DNA of 64,000 nucleotides from Rhodocytophaga aerolata (GTDB lineage: Bacteria; Bacteroidota; Bacteroidia; Cytophagales; 172606-1): NCBI RefSeq assembly GCF_030503435.1, contig NZ_JAUKPO010000009.1, positions 175,211 to 239,210 of the forward strand. Reading direction: 5' to 3'. Below, in pieces: positions 18,715 to 26,291 of this stretch (the stretch's first letter is position 1; each line of letters starts with the position of its first letter). Both the position numbers and the translations under genes were made by a program. The notes under the pieces were generated by a model. The model was not told where the DNA came from. It did no database searches and saw nothing but the letters and a program-made list of their open reading frames with translations.

Positions 18715-19303
18715 GGTCTTTATCCAGGTAAATTTTCAGGTTACGTTTACCATTCTGGATATAACTTTTTACCTTCTTCAGGTCGTAACCGGTAATTTCG
18801 GTAATTTCTTTATAGCATTTCTGCTGCAAGTAAAACAATTCTATGCACCGTTTTTGTTCAACTGGCAGTTCCTGAATGCCTTTTTCCAGAGCAACCAGAT
18901 TTTCTTCTAAGGTTCCATTTTCTTCCTCCCCTAGAGGATGCAAATATTCCTCATTTTCCATATCTGGCTTTACATCATAGGTAATAATGCTTTTTTCGTG
19001 CCGTACTCTGGCCGAACGAAGCCACATCAGGCAATGATTTTTAGCCAGTACATGAAGCCAGCTTTTAAAATTACTTACTTCATGGTGTTTCAACTCAATC
19101 AGAAGTTTCTCAAAAATCTGCATGACCGCATCTTTGCTGTCTTCCTCGTTTCTCAGATATTTAAGGCAAACACCATAGACCAGGTGCGTGTAGCGGCCAT
19201 AAAGTTCACCGGCAAAAGCTGTATCCAGTGTTTGCTTATACTGCCTGATCAGGTCGGCATCTTCGTTGGAAGGTTTTTTCTTGAAGAGTCTTTTAAAAAA
19301 CAT
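18707..19303 (-). CDS. ECF-type RNA polymerase sigma factor
   Basis: A 198-residue extracytoplasmic-function sigma factor. Region 2 is at about residues 30-98 (YTHLVYGVCLKYLRNEEDSKDAVMQIFEKL and FKSWLHVLAKNHCL) and region 4 at about 138-190 (LPVEQKRCIELFYLQQKCYKEITEITGY), joined by an acidic linker. It is the first gene of a two-gene unit with the anti-sigma/TonB fusion, which overlaps its stop codon. The target promoters are unknown; neighbouring secreted genes are possible targets (inference). No promoter was recognised upstream. Confidence 0.92.
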   Translation of the reverse strand: MFFKRLFKKKPSNEDADLIRQYKQTLDTAFAGELYGRYTHLVYGVCLKYLRNEEDSKDAVMQIFEKLLIELKHHEVSNFKSWLHVLAKNHCLMWLRSARVRHEKSIITYDVKPDMENEEYLHPLGEEENGTLEENLVALEKGIQELPVEQKRCIELFYLQQKCYKEITEITGYDLKKVKSYIQNGKRNLKIYLDKDHE

Positions 19304-19480
19304 GTAATTCTGTCAGTTCAAGGCAATAAATACTGGGTAGCAGACCTAATTTATTAAATGTACACATTATTTGGTAGAGTCTCAAAACCCTCTATCTATA
19401 CAGTTTACTTACCTGGCCGTAAGTTCACCTTGCTTCTTATGCAGTTCACCCCCCTGAAAATGAATGTGGCCGATAAGCCA

Positions 19481-19511
19481 TTTCTTCCACAAATAGTAGC
19501 CTGTATCTTTG
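19481..19511 (+). promoter_or_regulatory. Candidate promoter of the small secreted protein gene
   Basis: TTTC (19481-19484) and a perfect TATCTTTG (19504-19511) separated by exactly 19 bp. Transcription would start near 19518, giving a leader of about 44 bases. Confidence 0.5.
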
Positions 19512-19561
19512 ATTCATCAATAAATAAAAAAACAACTCACATACTATAAAACAATACAACT

Positions 19562-19951
19562 ATGAAAACTCTATCCCTGACTTTCGCCCTTGTAGTAACT
19601 TTATTTTCTACTGCTGTATTTGCCCAGGAAGTAGCCATGAATACTATATCTGCCACTACCATTGCAGAAGAAGCCCGGATTACTCCACCGGCAGCGTATT
19701 ATACGTCTTTTCAGGCATCAGTTTTTCCACGTAACAATGGCAATATTGCCGTACATGTGGCAAAAGGTACCCAGGAGAAGGTAACTATAAAAGTATATAA
19801 CAGCTATGGAAAACTAATCAGTGAAGAAAAATTGGGCAAACACGGCCTGATCAATTCTGACTATGTAACCAAAGGTTTGGCAAAAGGCATGTACACCTTT
19901 GAAATTGCAAGCCTGAACAAAGTTTATAAAAAAGAAGTGGAAATAAAATAA
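19562..19951 (+). CDS. Small secreted protein, T9SS-sorting-domain-like or DUF3244-like
   Basis: A 129-residue protein with a clear signal peptide (MKTLSLTFALVVTLFSTAVFAQ). The mature part is about 107 residues. Its second half, VTIKVYNSYGKLISEEKLGKHG then GLAKGMYTFEIASLNKVYKKEVEIK, has the spacing and GMY motif seen in T9SS type A sorting domains and in DUF3244-like secreted proteins. There is almost no room for a separate cargo domain. It is preceded by a good promoter and closed by a long hairpin, so it is a single-gene unit. Position between an ECF sigma operon and a LytSR operon may matter, but its function is unknown. Confidence 0.75.
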   Translation: MKTLSLTFALVVTLFSTAVFAQEVAMNTISATTIAEEARITPPAAYYTSFQASVFPRNNGNIAVHVAKGTQEKVTIKVYNSYGKLISEEKLGKHGLINSDYVTKGLAKGMYTFEIASLNKVYKKEVEIK

Positions 19952-19967
19952 TTTAAGCTTCGTACGG

Positions 19968-20010
19968 CAGGCAGGAACTTGTACATAATAGGTATAAGTG
20001 CCTGCCTGTT
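19968..20010 (+). terminator. Hairpin downstream of the small secreted protein gene
   Basis: An 8-bp perfect stem CAGGCAGG / CCTGCCTG is extended inward by further pairs (ACTT/AAGT, TAC/GTA) with mismatches. The T-run after it is short, so it may be a terminator or a processed RNA end. Confidence 0.5.
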
Positions 20011-20070
20011 TGTGCGACCGGATAAAGTCCAGGATTTGCATAAATCTGCTTACATTTACTTCTATTCAAT

Positions 20071-21168
20071 ATGATAAGCCTTATGGCTCCATTATACCAA
20101 AAAACCATGTGGTGGCGGTGGTTAAGTATTCTTCTGAAAGGTTTTTTTCTGAAACTGCTGCTGGACCTTGTTTTTAAACTCCTTTACCGGAATTATGAAA
20201 TAGTCTGGACAGACTACCTAGGCGCCATCCTGCTGGCAGCAGTAATTGTAGAAGGTATGCGGCAAATCAACAAACGCCTGGATGTAACCTATCCCTGGGA
20301 TGGCGATACGAAGCGTCGTTTTTTTGTTCAGGCAGGTACCAATATGCTGCTTTCGCTGTTAGTAATGCTGGTGCTGCGGAGGCTAATGGTGCAGCGGCTG
20401 ATTAATCCGGATGAGTTTGTTAAGCTTTCCGATGAACTGATTGTCAATACGGTGGTGCTGCTGGCTGTGCTTGCCTCTACCTTCGTGGATCTGGGATTGT
20501 ACCTGCTCAACAAATGGCGGTTTTCCCTGGCAGAGCTGGAGAGATTTAAGAAAGAAAATATTGAATTCCACTTTGAAATGCTTAAGAATCAGGTAAATCC
20601 ACACTTTCTGTTTAATAGCCTGAATACGCTTTCTTCGTTGATCTATACCAACCAGGATACGGCAGCTAAATTTGTCAGGCAACTGGCCAGGGTTTACCGT
20701 TACGTACTGGAGAACCGGGATAAAGAGGTAATAAGCCTGAAAGAAGAACTCACTTTTTTGCAGTCATTTATTTACCTGATTCACTTGCGATTCAGCGAAA
20801 ACCTGAAAGTAGAAATTGATATTCCGGAAAAAATGCAGCATAAACTTATTGCACCCATGACTCTCCAAATGCTGATAGAAAATGCCATTAAACACAATAT
20901 AGTATCTCACAAAAAACCACTAACCATTCAGATTTATGCCGATATGTTCGATCATATTACGGTTACCAATAACCTGCAGAAGAAAGAGGTCCGGGAGTAT
21001 TCTTCAAATATCGGGCTGAAAAATATCAGTAGCCGCTATGGATTTATTACCGATAGGAAAATTATTATTGAAGAAAACAGAGATTATTTCAAAGTAAGAG
21101 TTCCCTTGCTGGAGAAAGTGTATGAAACGAGCATGCTTTCTGAAACAGCCAACAGGATAAATAAATAG
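20071..21168 (+). CDS. LytS-type membrane histidine kinase
   Basis: A 365-residue sensor kinase of the LytS/YehU type (His_kinase family PF06580). About four membrane helices lie at residues 17-38, 47-63, 86-104 and 126-147. After a coiled linker comes the phospho-acceptor segment LKNQVNPHFLFNSLNTLSSLI with His178. The ATPase part has MTLQMLIENAIKHNI as the N box and a shortened glycine region (GLKNISSRYGF). The LytTR regulator follows 94 bp downstream on the same strand, and its stop overlaps a lipoprotein gene, so the three probably form one operon. The signal is unknown; it may be sensed within the membrane. Confidence 0.93.
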   Translation: MISLMAPLYQKTMWWRWLSILLKGFFLKLLLDLVFKLLYRNYEIVWTDYLGAILLAAVIVEGMRQINKRLDVTYPWDGDTKRRFFVQAGTNMLLSLLVMLVLRRLMVQRLINPDEFVKLSDELIVNTVVLLAVLASTFVDLGLYLLNKWRFSLAELERFKKENIEFHFEMLKNQVNPHFLFNSLNTLSSLIYTNQDTAAKFVRQLARVYRYVLENRDKEVISLKEELTFLQSFIYLIHLRFSENLKVEIDIPEKMQHKLIAPMTLQMLIENAIKHNIVSHKKPLTIQIYADMFDHITVTNNLQKKEVREYSSNIGLKNISSRYGFITDRKIIIEENRDYFKVRVPLLEKVYETSMLSETANRINK

Positions 21169-21262
21169 GCAGATGCAAAATCTATGTGACCATTGACAAT
21201 CAAATGCTTAGCATTCATGAATGCCATTAAAAATTAACATGTTAATGAATAATTATTCACAC

Positions 21263-22033
21263 ATGAAAGTATTGATTATAGAAGATGAGCCTTTTGCTCA
21301 GGAAGAACTAAAACGGCTGCTGGCGCTGTGCGACAAAAACATTACGGTGTGGGAGTGTATAGATTCGGTGGAAGACAGTATTATATGGCTGGAAGAACCC
21401 AATGAACCGGACCTTATTTTTATGGATATTCAACTATCCGACGGGCTGAGCTTTGATATATTCAAGCATACGGAAGTAAAAGCTCCTGTAATTTTTACTA
21501 CTGCCTATGATGAATATGCCATTCAGGCGTTTAAAGTAAACAGCATCGACTACCTGCTGAAGCCGGTGGAAGAAGAAGCTCTGAAACTGGCTTTAAAGAA
21601 ATATGCTACGCTGAAACAAAAGTTTGCAGCGCCCACACAGGCCTTTTTCAGTGCCGAGCAGGTAGAACAACTTATTAAGCTAAATAAAAAAGAATATAAA
21701 AGCCGCTTTGTCACCCAGATAGGCGACCGTATCAAACACATTGATGTAGAGCTGGTAGCCTATTTTTATGCAGATGACGATACCGTATATTTAGTAACTA
21801 CCGATAAGAAAAAATATATTATCAACTACACCCTCGACCAGCTCGAACGCCTGCTAGATCCTAAGTATTTTTTCCGGATTAACCGGAAATATATAGCCCG
21901 CATTACTGCCATTGGCGATGTGCATAAGTATTTCAACAGCCGACTAAAGGTAATGTTACTTCCGCCAGTAGATGACGAGATCTTGATTAGCCGGGTAAAA
22001 GTACCCGACTTTCTGGATTGGATGGATGGCTAA
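21263..22033 (+). CDS. LytTR-family response regulator
   Basis: A 256-residue response regulator. The receiver domain starts MKVLIIEDEPFAQEEL and has phospho-acceptor Asp55 (FMDIQLSDG) and the DYLLKPV lysine. A LytTR DNA-binding domain covers about residues 150-250 (VELVAYFYADDDTVYLVT, YFFRINRKYIARI). It is the cognate regulator of the LytS-type kinase just upstream. An in-frame ATG at 21221 would add 14 residues without receiver similarity, so 21263 is used. The last 8 bases overlap the start of the downstream lipoprotein gene, pointing to coupled translation. Confidence 0.93.
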   Translation: MKVLIIEDEPFAQEELKRLLALCDKNITVWECIDSVEDSIIWLEEPNEPDLIFMDIQLSDGLSFDIFKHTEVKAPVIFTTAYDEYAIQAFKVNSIDYLLKPVEEEALKLALKKYATLKQKFAAPTQAFFSAEQVEQLIKLNKKEYKSRFVTQIGDRIKHIDVELVAYFYADDDTVYLVTTDKKKYIINYTLDQLERLLDPKYFFRINRKYIARITAIGDVHKYFNSRLKVMLLPPVDDEILISRVKVPDFLDWMDG

Positions 22034-23129
22034 GTCAATTCGAGCATTAAAAAATGAAAATGAGGAAATGAATATTATCCAAACAATGTCTACAGTGCCT
22101 GAGCAAAAAATACATAAAATAGCTGTCTGGCTGGTGCTTTTGCTACTTAGCAGTACGTTATTTTCTTGTGAAAAGGTAACGATTGTGGTGAAAGATATAC
22201 CTGGCAATACACCAAAAGGATCTGTGTTGTTTGTTACTGGAAATTTCAATGTATTTGATCCTGGAGACCAGAATTATATGCTCCGGCGGAATTCTGATAG
22301 TACGTATTCCATTAGGTTGCCCAGGGGAACTGGTAAAATTACTTATAAATTTACCCGCGGCGACTGGACAACCGTAGAGCGTGATGGGTGCGGCCATGAG
22401 CAGCCTTACCGCACTTTCACCTATGGGGAAGCAGATACCTTATACACACAGATTCTAAGCTGGGAAGACCTCGGCCCGGTAGATTGTGATCTGGTCACCT
22501 TTGTAGTAAAGCCCCCATCACAAACGCCTGCAAATGAACCCCTCTACATTGCAGGCAACTTCAATAACTGGAATCCAGAGGATGAAAAATATATGCTAAC
22601 AAAAAACCAAAACGGCACCTACTCCATACAAGTACCCAAACAAGCCGGTACTATTGAATACAAGTTTACCAGGGGCGGATGGTGGCGGGAAGAAGTGGAT
22701 GAACTCGGTGAACCCATACCCAACCGGCAATTTACCTATGGCCGGATAGATACCGTTCATTTATCCATACCAGGGTGGAAGGACATTGAAAAAGTAAACA
22801 AACCCTTTGTAACGTTCAGGGTGCGTACAGCAGAAAATACGCCTTCCGATGCTCCCATCTATATAGTAGGAACATTTAATAGCTGGTATGCGGGCGATAA
22901 AAATTACAGACTTCAACAAATAGAGAAAAACCTATATACCATAACATTGCCTGCCAAAAAACAATATATAGAATTCAAATTCACCAGAGGAGGATGGCAA
23001 ACCGAAGAAGTAGATGCGTACGGCAATAAAATATCCAACCGTCAATATGAATATGGCATGGCCGATACGGTAGATATATTTATTCCTGGCTGGATAGATT
23101 TGCCTGGCAAAAGAGCGGATACCGAGTAA
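22026..23129 (+). CDS. Lipoprotein with three tandem starch-binding-like (CBM20/48-type) domains
   Basis: A 367-residue protein. A hydrophobic segment ends in the lipobox LFSC (Cys48), so it is probably a lipoprotein. The rest is three repeats of about 97 residues (about 51-149, 157-253, 261-358). Each holds a VTFxV strand, a GNFNxW-type loop, a YxFTRGxW segment, a NRQFxYG turn and a DTVxxxIPGW end. This resembles the immunoglobulin-like CBM20/CBM48 fold that binds alpha-glucans (inference; not searched). No catalytic domain is present. The start codon overlaps the LytTR stop (ATGGCTAA), though ATG 22086 would give a more usual signal peptide. It may be the target or sensor arm of the two-component system. 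Confidence 0.8.
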   Translation: MAKSIRALKNENEEMNIIQTMSTVPEQKIHKIAVWLVLLLLSSTLFSCEKVTIVVKDIPGNTPKGSVLFVTGNFNVFDPGDQNYMLRRNSDSTYSIRLPRGTGKITYKFTRGDWTTVERDGCGHEQPYRTFTYGEADTLYTQILSWEDLGPVDCDLVTFVVKPPSQTPANEPLYIAGNFNNWNPEDEKYMLTKNQNGTYSIQVPKQAGTIEYKFTRGGWWREEVDELGEPIPNRQFTYGRIDTVHLSIPGWKDIEKVNKPFVTFRVRTAENTPSDAPIYIVGTFNSWYAGDKNYRLQQIEKNLYTITLPAKKQYIEFKFTRGGWQTEEVDAYGNKISNRQYEYGMADTVDIFIPGWIDLPGKRADTE

Positions 23130-23177
23130 GGAAAACTGACGGTTAGCTACTTAAAAGAAGAATAGAGGAGAAAGGCT

Positions 23178-23594
23178 TTATTTTCTATATTCCAATTTCA
23201 CTTTGGTAACGCCAGCATTGATCATATCAATTTGTTTAGCAGCGCTTCGGGAGAGGTCAATTATACGGCCACGGGCAAATGGGCCACGGTCGTTGATGCG
23301 TACCTCTACGGTTTTGCCATTTGAAAGATTGGTTACTTTAACCATCGTACCGAATGGGAGTGTTTTATGGGCAGCCGTCAGTTTACTGCTTTGGTATCTT
23401 TCCCCACTAGCCGTCTTCTTACCGTTATGTTTGTTGGCATAAAAAGATGCCATGCCTGTTTCGGTGCGGAGTTTGGCCTTTTCTTTACTAGGAGGGGAGG
23501 AGGCTGTTTTACAAGAAAACAATCCAAGCACCAGTAGTAGTACCAGTGCCTGGATCAATATTTTTATGCTTGGTACATTTTTTACCTCATTCAT
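23178..23594 (-). CDS. RlpA-like septal ring lytic transglycosylase lipoprotein
   Basis: A 138-residue protein with a lipobox (LGLFSC) and one double-psi beta-barrel domain. RlpA signatures are [37 protein letters not shown] and [18 protein letters not shown]. RlpA proteins cut peptidoglycan glycan strands lacking stem peptides, acting at the septum or envelope. No SPOR domain is present, so septal targeting, if any, is by other means. ATG 23594 is preferred over a TTG at 23612. Confidence 0.9.
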   Translation of the reverse strand: MNEVKNVPSIKILIQALVLLLVLGLFSCKTASSPPSKEKAKLRTETGMASFYANKHNGKKTASGERYQSSKLTAAHKTLPFGTMVKVTNLSNGKTVEVRINDRGPFARGRIIDLSRSAAKQIDMINAGVTKVKLEYRK

Positions 23595-23719
23595 AGAGGC
23601 GAAAATAAGCAATATAGATGAATTAAGAAGAAATCAGACGCTTGAGTAGTTGATACTATCCTGGTGGTTTGAAAAGATGAACAGATGGTTACCGGATTTT
23701 ACCAGCTCCTCCATTTCTA

Positions 23720-24115
23720 CTACATTTCCTTCTTAAATAAATACCGGGTAATAAATATTCCTTGGGCATTTCCATCAGAAGGGCTTTGTACGCCGGAAGT
23801 TACCTGGTGCAACTCCCAACCTTCAGAGGTAATCTGGTTAATTTTAGTAATAATCGACCGCTCGTTGCTCTGTACATTGCCAAAATTAATACCTGCCAGA
23901 CTGTAGAAGTTTTCCAAACCGGCATCGTTCTGTTTTCCATCAGGCAGGGTAATAATCATTTTAGAGCGGCCCAAGCCTCCTGGAATAATAGATTCTATGG
24001 TAGATACCTGCATGTATACTACCCGTTTAGGTGTATCTTCTGCACTTTTGAACGCAAAAAGAGAGACTAGGAGCAAGGTCAGCAGACTGGATAAAAGAAT
24101 GGATTTAGTATGCAT
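23720..24115 (-). CDS. Secreted DUF4177-like protein
   Basis: A 131-residue protein with a signal peptide (LLSSLLTLLLVSLFAFKSAE). The mature part begins KRVVYMQVSTIES and ends ITSEGWELHQVTSG then FITRYLFKK, which matches the layout of DUF4177 (a short strand, the LxxEGWELVxV motif, and a terminal YxFKR strand). Function unknown. It lies 125 bp upstream of rlpA on the same strand. Confidence 0.7.
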   Translation of the reverse strand: MHTKSILLSSLLTLLLVSLFAFKSAEDTPKRVVYMQVSTIESIIPGGLGRSKMIITLPDGKQNDAGLENFYSLAGINFGNVQSNERSIITKINQITSEGWELHQVTSGVQSPSDGNAQGIFITRYLFKKEM

Positions 24116-24494
24116 AGGGATAAGTTATTGAAATTTATTCCTTAGTGGAGAAAGCATGGCAAAGTAACCTGTCCCTACAAAAAAAATCAATGGAAGAACT
24201 ATACGGTTGATGAGTGGTAAAATAGCAGTGGAGTAAAGGATTTTTTTAGAAAAACAATTAACTATATATACTGCTTGTGAGTTAAACAAGTAGTAACAAA
24301 AAGTTACTAAGGAAAGGCAACCAGTTTTCCGGCTGAATACTTATAGCATACCTGTCCGGGCGTGTATTTGTCAGCATGGAGTTTAACAGCGGTATTTGAT
24401 GAATAGAACTATGTCTGAAGAAATAATGTAATAAGCTTATCCGCAATCCAATAATATCTTGCTAATTTTAAATTTTAGTTATAAGAAAAAGCTA
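24116..24494. other. Divergent intergenic region upstream of the subtilisin gene
   Basis: A 379-bp spacer between genes on opposite strands. I see no RNA gene, no hairpin and no convincing paired promoter elements in it. Confidence 0.4.
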
Positions 24495-26147
24495 ATGAAG
24501 TTAACACAGTATCTTGTTCTGGGCGTACTTGCCTTACAGACTAATTTATTCCTGGCAGAAAAAGCAAATGCTTCCTATGCTGCCTTTTATCAGGAAACAA
24601 CCCCTCCTGAAGATTCTACCAGTAAAGCACCAGAAAACTGGTTTCACCTGGACAAAGCCACAGATAATATACGGGGTGTAAGCTCCAACAAAGCGTATGA
24701 ATTACTGGGCAATAAGCCTTCCCGTACGATTGTAGTCGGTGTGATAGACAGTGGGGTGGACATAGACCATGAAGACTTGAAATCAGTAATCTGGACGAAT
24801 GAGAAAGAGATTGCCGGCAATGGAGTAGATGATGATAAAAACGGGTATGTAGACGATGTACATGGATGGAATTTTATAGGTGGAAAAGATGGCAAAAATG
24901 TAGATGCAGATACCTATGAACTAACCCGCGAATATGTCCGGCTGAAAAAGAAGTTTGACGGAATGAAGAAAATCCGCAAGAAAGACAGGGCAGAACATAG
25001 CTATTATGAGGAAGTAAAAAAGGAGTACGAACGAAAAGTAACCGAACTTAAAGACCAGTACAACGATTTCCAGAAGTTTGCTGAAATCTATAAAATAGCG
25101 AATAGTCTTATTAAAACTCAGCTAGACAAAGAAGGCGAAATAACCGCAGAAGATCTAGAGAAAGTGAATGCAACCGATGAAATGACAAAGCAGTCTAAAG
25201 CTGTATTAGCCTATGCATTGGAAAACAGCATTACGGAAAAATACCTGGAAGAGGCCGAAGAGTACTTTAATAAGGGATTGAAATTTGGATACAACACAGA
25301 ATTCGATCCCCGTTCTATCGTTGGCGACAATTATCAGAATCTGGATGAAAAAGGGTATGGTAATAACGACGTAAAAGGTCCAGACCCGTCCCATGGTACA
25401 CACGTATCTGGAATAATAGCCGCCGACCGTAAAAATAACCTGGGCATTATGGGTATTGCCGATAATGTGAAGATTATGCCTGTCCGGGCGGTTCCGAATG
25501 GAGACGAGCGGGATAAAGACATAGCCAATGCCATATATTATGCCGTAGATAATGGAGCGAATATTATCAATATGAGCTTTGGTAAGGATTACTCTCCTAA
25601 CAAAGAAGCCGTAGACAAAGCCGTAAAATATGCAGAATCTAAAGGCGTACTACTTATTCATGCAGCTGGCAACGATGGCGAAAATCTGGATGAAGCACGG
25701 AATTTTCCTACCCGTAAGTTGCAAAAATCGAAAGACGAAGCCAAAAACTGGCTGGAGATCGGGGCATCTTCCTGGGGAGATAATACTAACTTTGTTGGAA
25801 ACTTTTCCAACTACGGCAAGTCTTCCGTTGATCTTTTTGCACCTGGCGTAGATATATATTCAACTACGCCTGACCAGAAATACGAAAATAAGAATGGTAC
25901 CAGTATGGCAGCTCCGGTAGCCAGTGGTGTGGCAGCCTTGCTTATGTCATACTTTCCTGAGCTTTCAGCTGAACAAGTAAAAGATATTGTGATAAAATCT
26001 GTTGTAAAATATTCAGACGCTGAAGTAAATAAGCCTGGTGGAAAAAAAGGAGAAACCATTTCTTTTACTGACTTATCCATCACTGGTGGTATTGTAAATG
26101 CACTGGAAGCCGTAAAAATGGCCCAGCAAATTACTACGCAAAAGTAA
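24495..26147 (+). CDS. S8 family subtilisin-like serine peptidase with a charged helical insert
   Basis: A 550-residue secreted protease. The signal peptide lies in the first 27 residues. The catalytic residues are Asp85 (VIDSGVDIDH), His300 (SHGTHVSG) and Ser470 (NGTSMAAPVASG), with oxyanion Asn393 (AAGNDGEN). The gap of 215 residues between Asp and His is far larger than usual; residues about 140-265 form a lysine/glutamate-rich, coiled-coil-like insert. No propeptide inhibitor domain or C-terminal sorting domain is evident. Upstream TTG 24459 would precede the signal peptide, so ATG 24495 is used. It is likely an envelope or extracellular protease. Confidence 0.92.
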   Translation: MKLTQYLVLGVLALQTNLFLAEKANASYAAFYQETTPPEDSTSKAPENWFHLDKATDNIRGVSSNKAYELLGNKPSRTIVVGVIDSGVDIDHEDLKSVIWTNEKEIAGNGVDDDKNGYVDDVHGWNFIGGKDGKNVDADTYELTREYVRLKKKFDGMKKIRKKDRAEHSYYEEVKKEYERKVTELKDQYNDFQKFAEIYKIANSLIKTQLDKEGEITAEDLEKVNATDEMTKQSKAVLAYALENSITEKYLEEAEEYFNKGLKFGYNTEFDPRSIVGDNYQNLDEKGYGNNDVKGPDPSHGTHVSGIIAADRKNNLGIMGIADNVKIMPVRAVPNGDERDKDIANAIYYAVDNGANIINMSFGKDYSPNKEAVDKAVKYAESKGVLLIHAAGNDGENLDEARNFPTRKLQKSKDEAKNWLEIGASSWGDNTNFVGNFSNYGKSSVDLFAPGVDIYSTTPDQKYENKNGTSMAAPVASGVAALLMSYFPELSAEQVKDIVIKSVVKYSDAEVNKPGGKKGETISFTDLSITGGIVNALEAVKMAQQITTQK

Positions 26148-26162
26148 AAGGCATCAACAAAA

Positions 26163-26200
26163 CAAAAAGCCTGCAATTTATCATTGCAGGCTTTTTGTTT
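26163..26200 (+). terminator. Terminator of the subtilisin gene
   Basis: A perfect 15-bp stem CAAAAAGCCTGCAAT / ATTGCAGGCTTTTTG with a 5-base loop and a following T-rich stretch. Confidence 0.92.
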
Positions 26201-26227
26201 TGTTTTAGGTGTTCGCAGGGATTAACT

Positions 26228-26258
26228 TTTACTTTTATAGAGTAAAGTAGTATTATTG
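26228..26258 (+). promoter_or_regulatory. Candidate promoter of the nucleoside transporter gene
   Basis: TTTA (26228-26231) and TATTATTG (26251-26258) with 19 bp between, each one base off consensus. The leader would be about 27 bases. Confidence 0.35.
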
Positions 26259-26291
26259 TACTTTATCTTCATCAATCAACCTTACTTACGG

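Noticed and set aside
19358..19549. A 63-codon frame ahead of the small secreted protein gene
   Set aside because: It contains the best promoter candidate of the downstream gene and shows no protein features.
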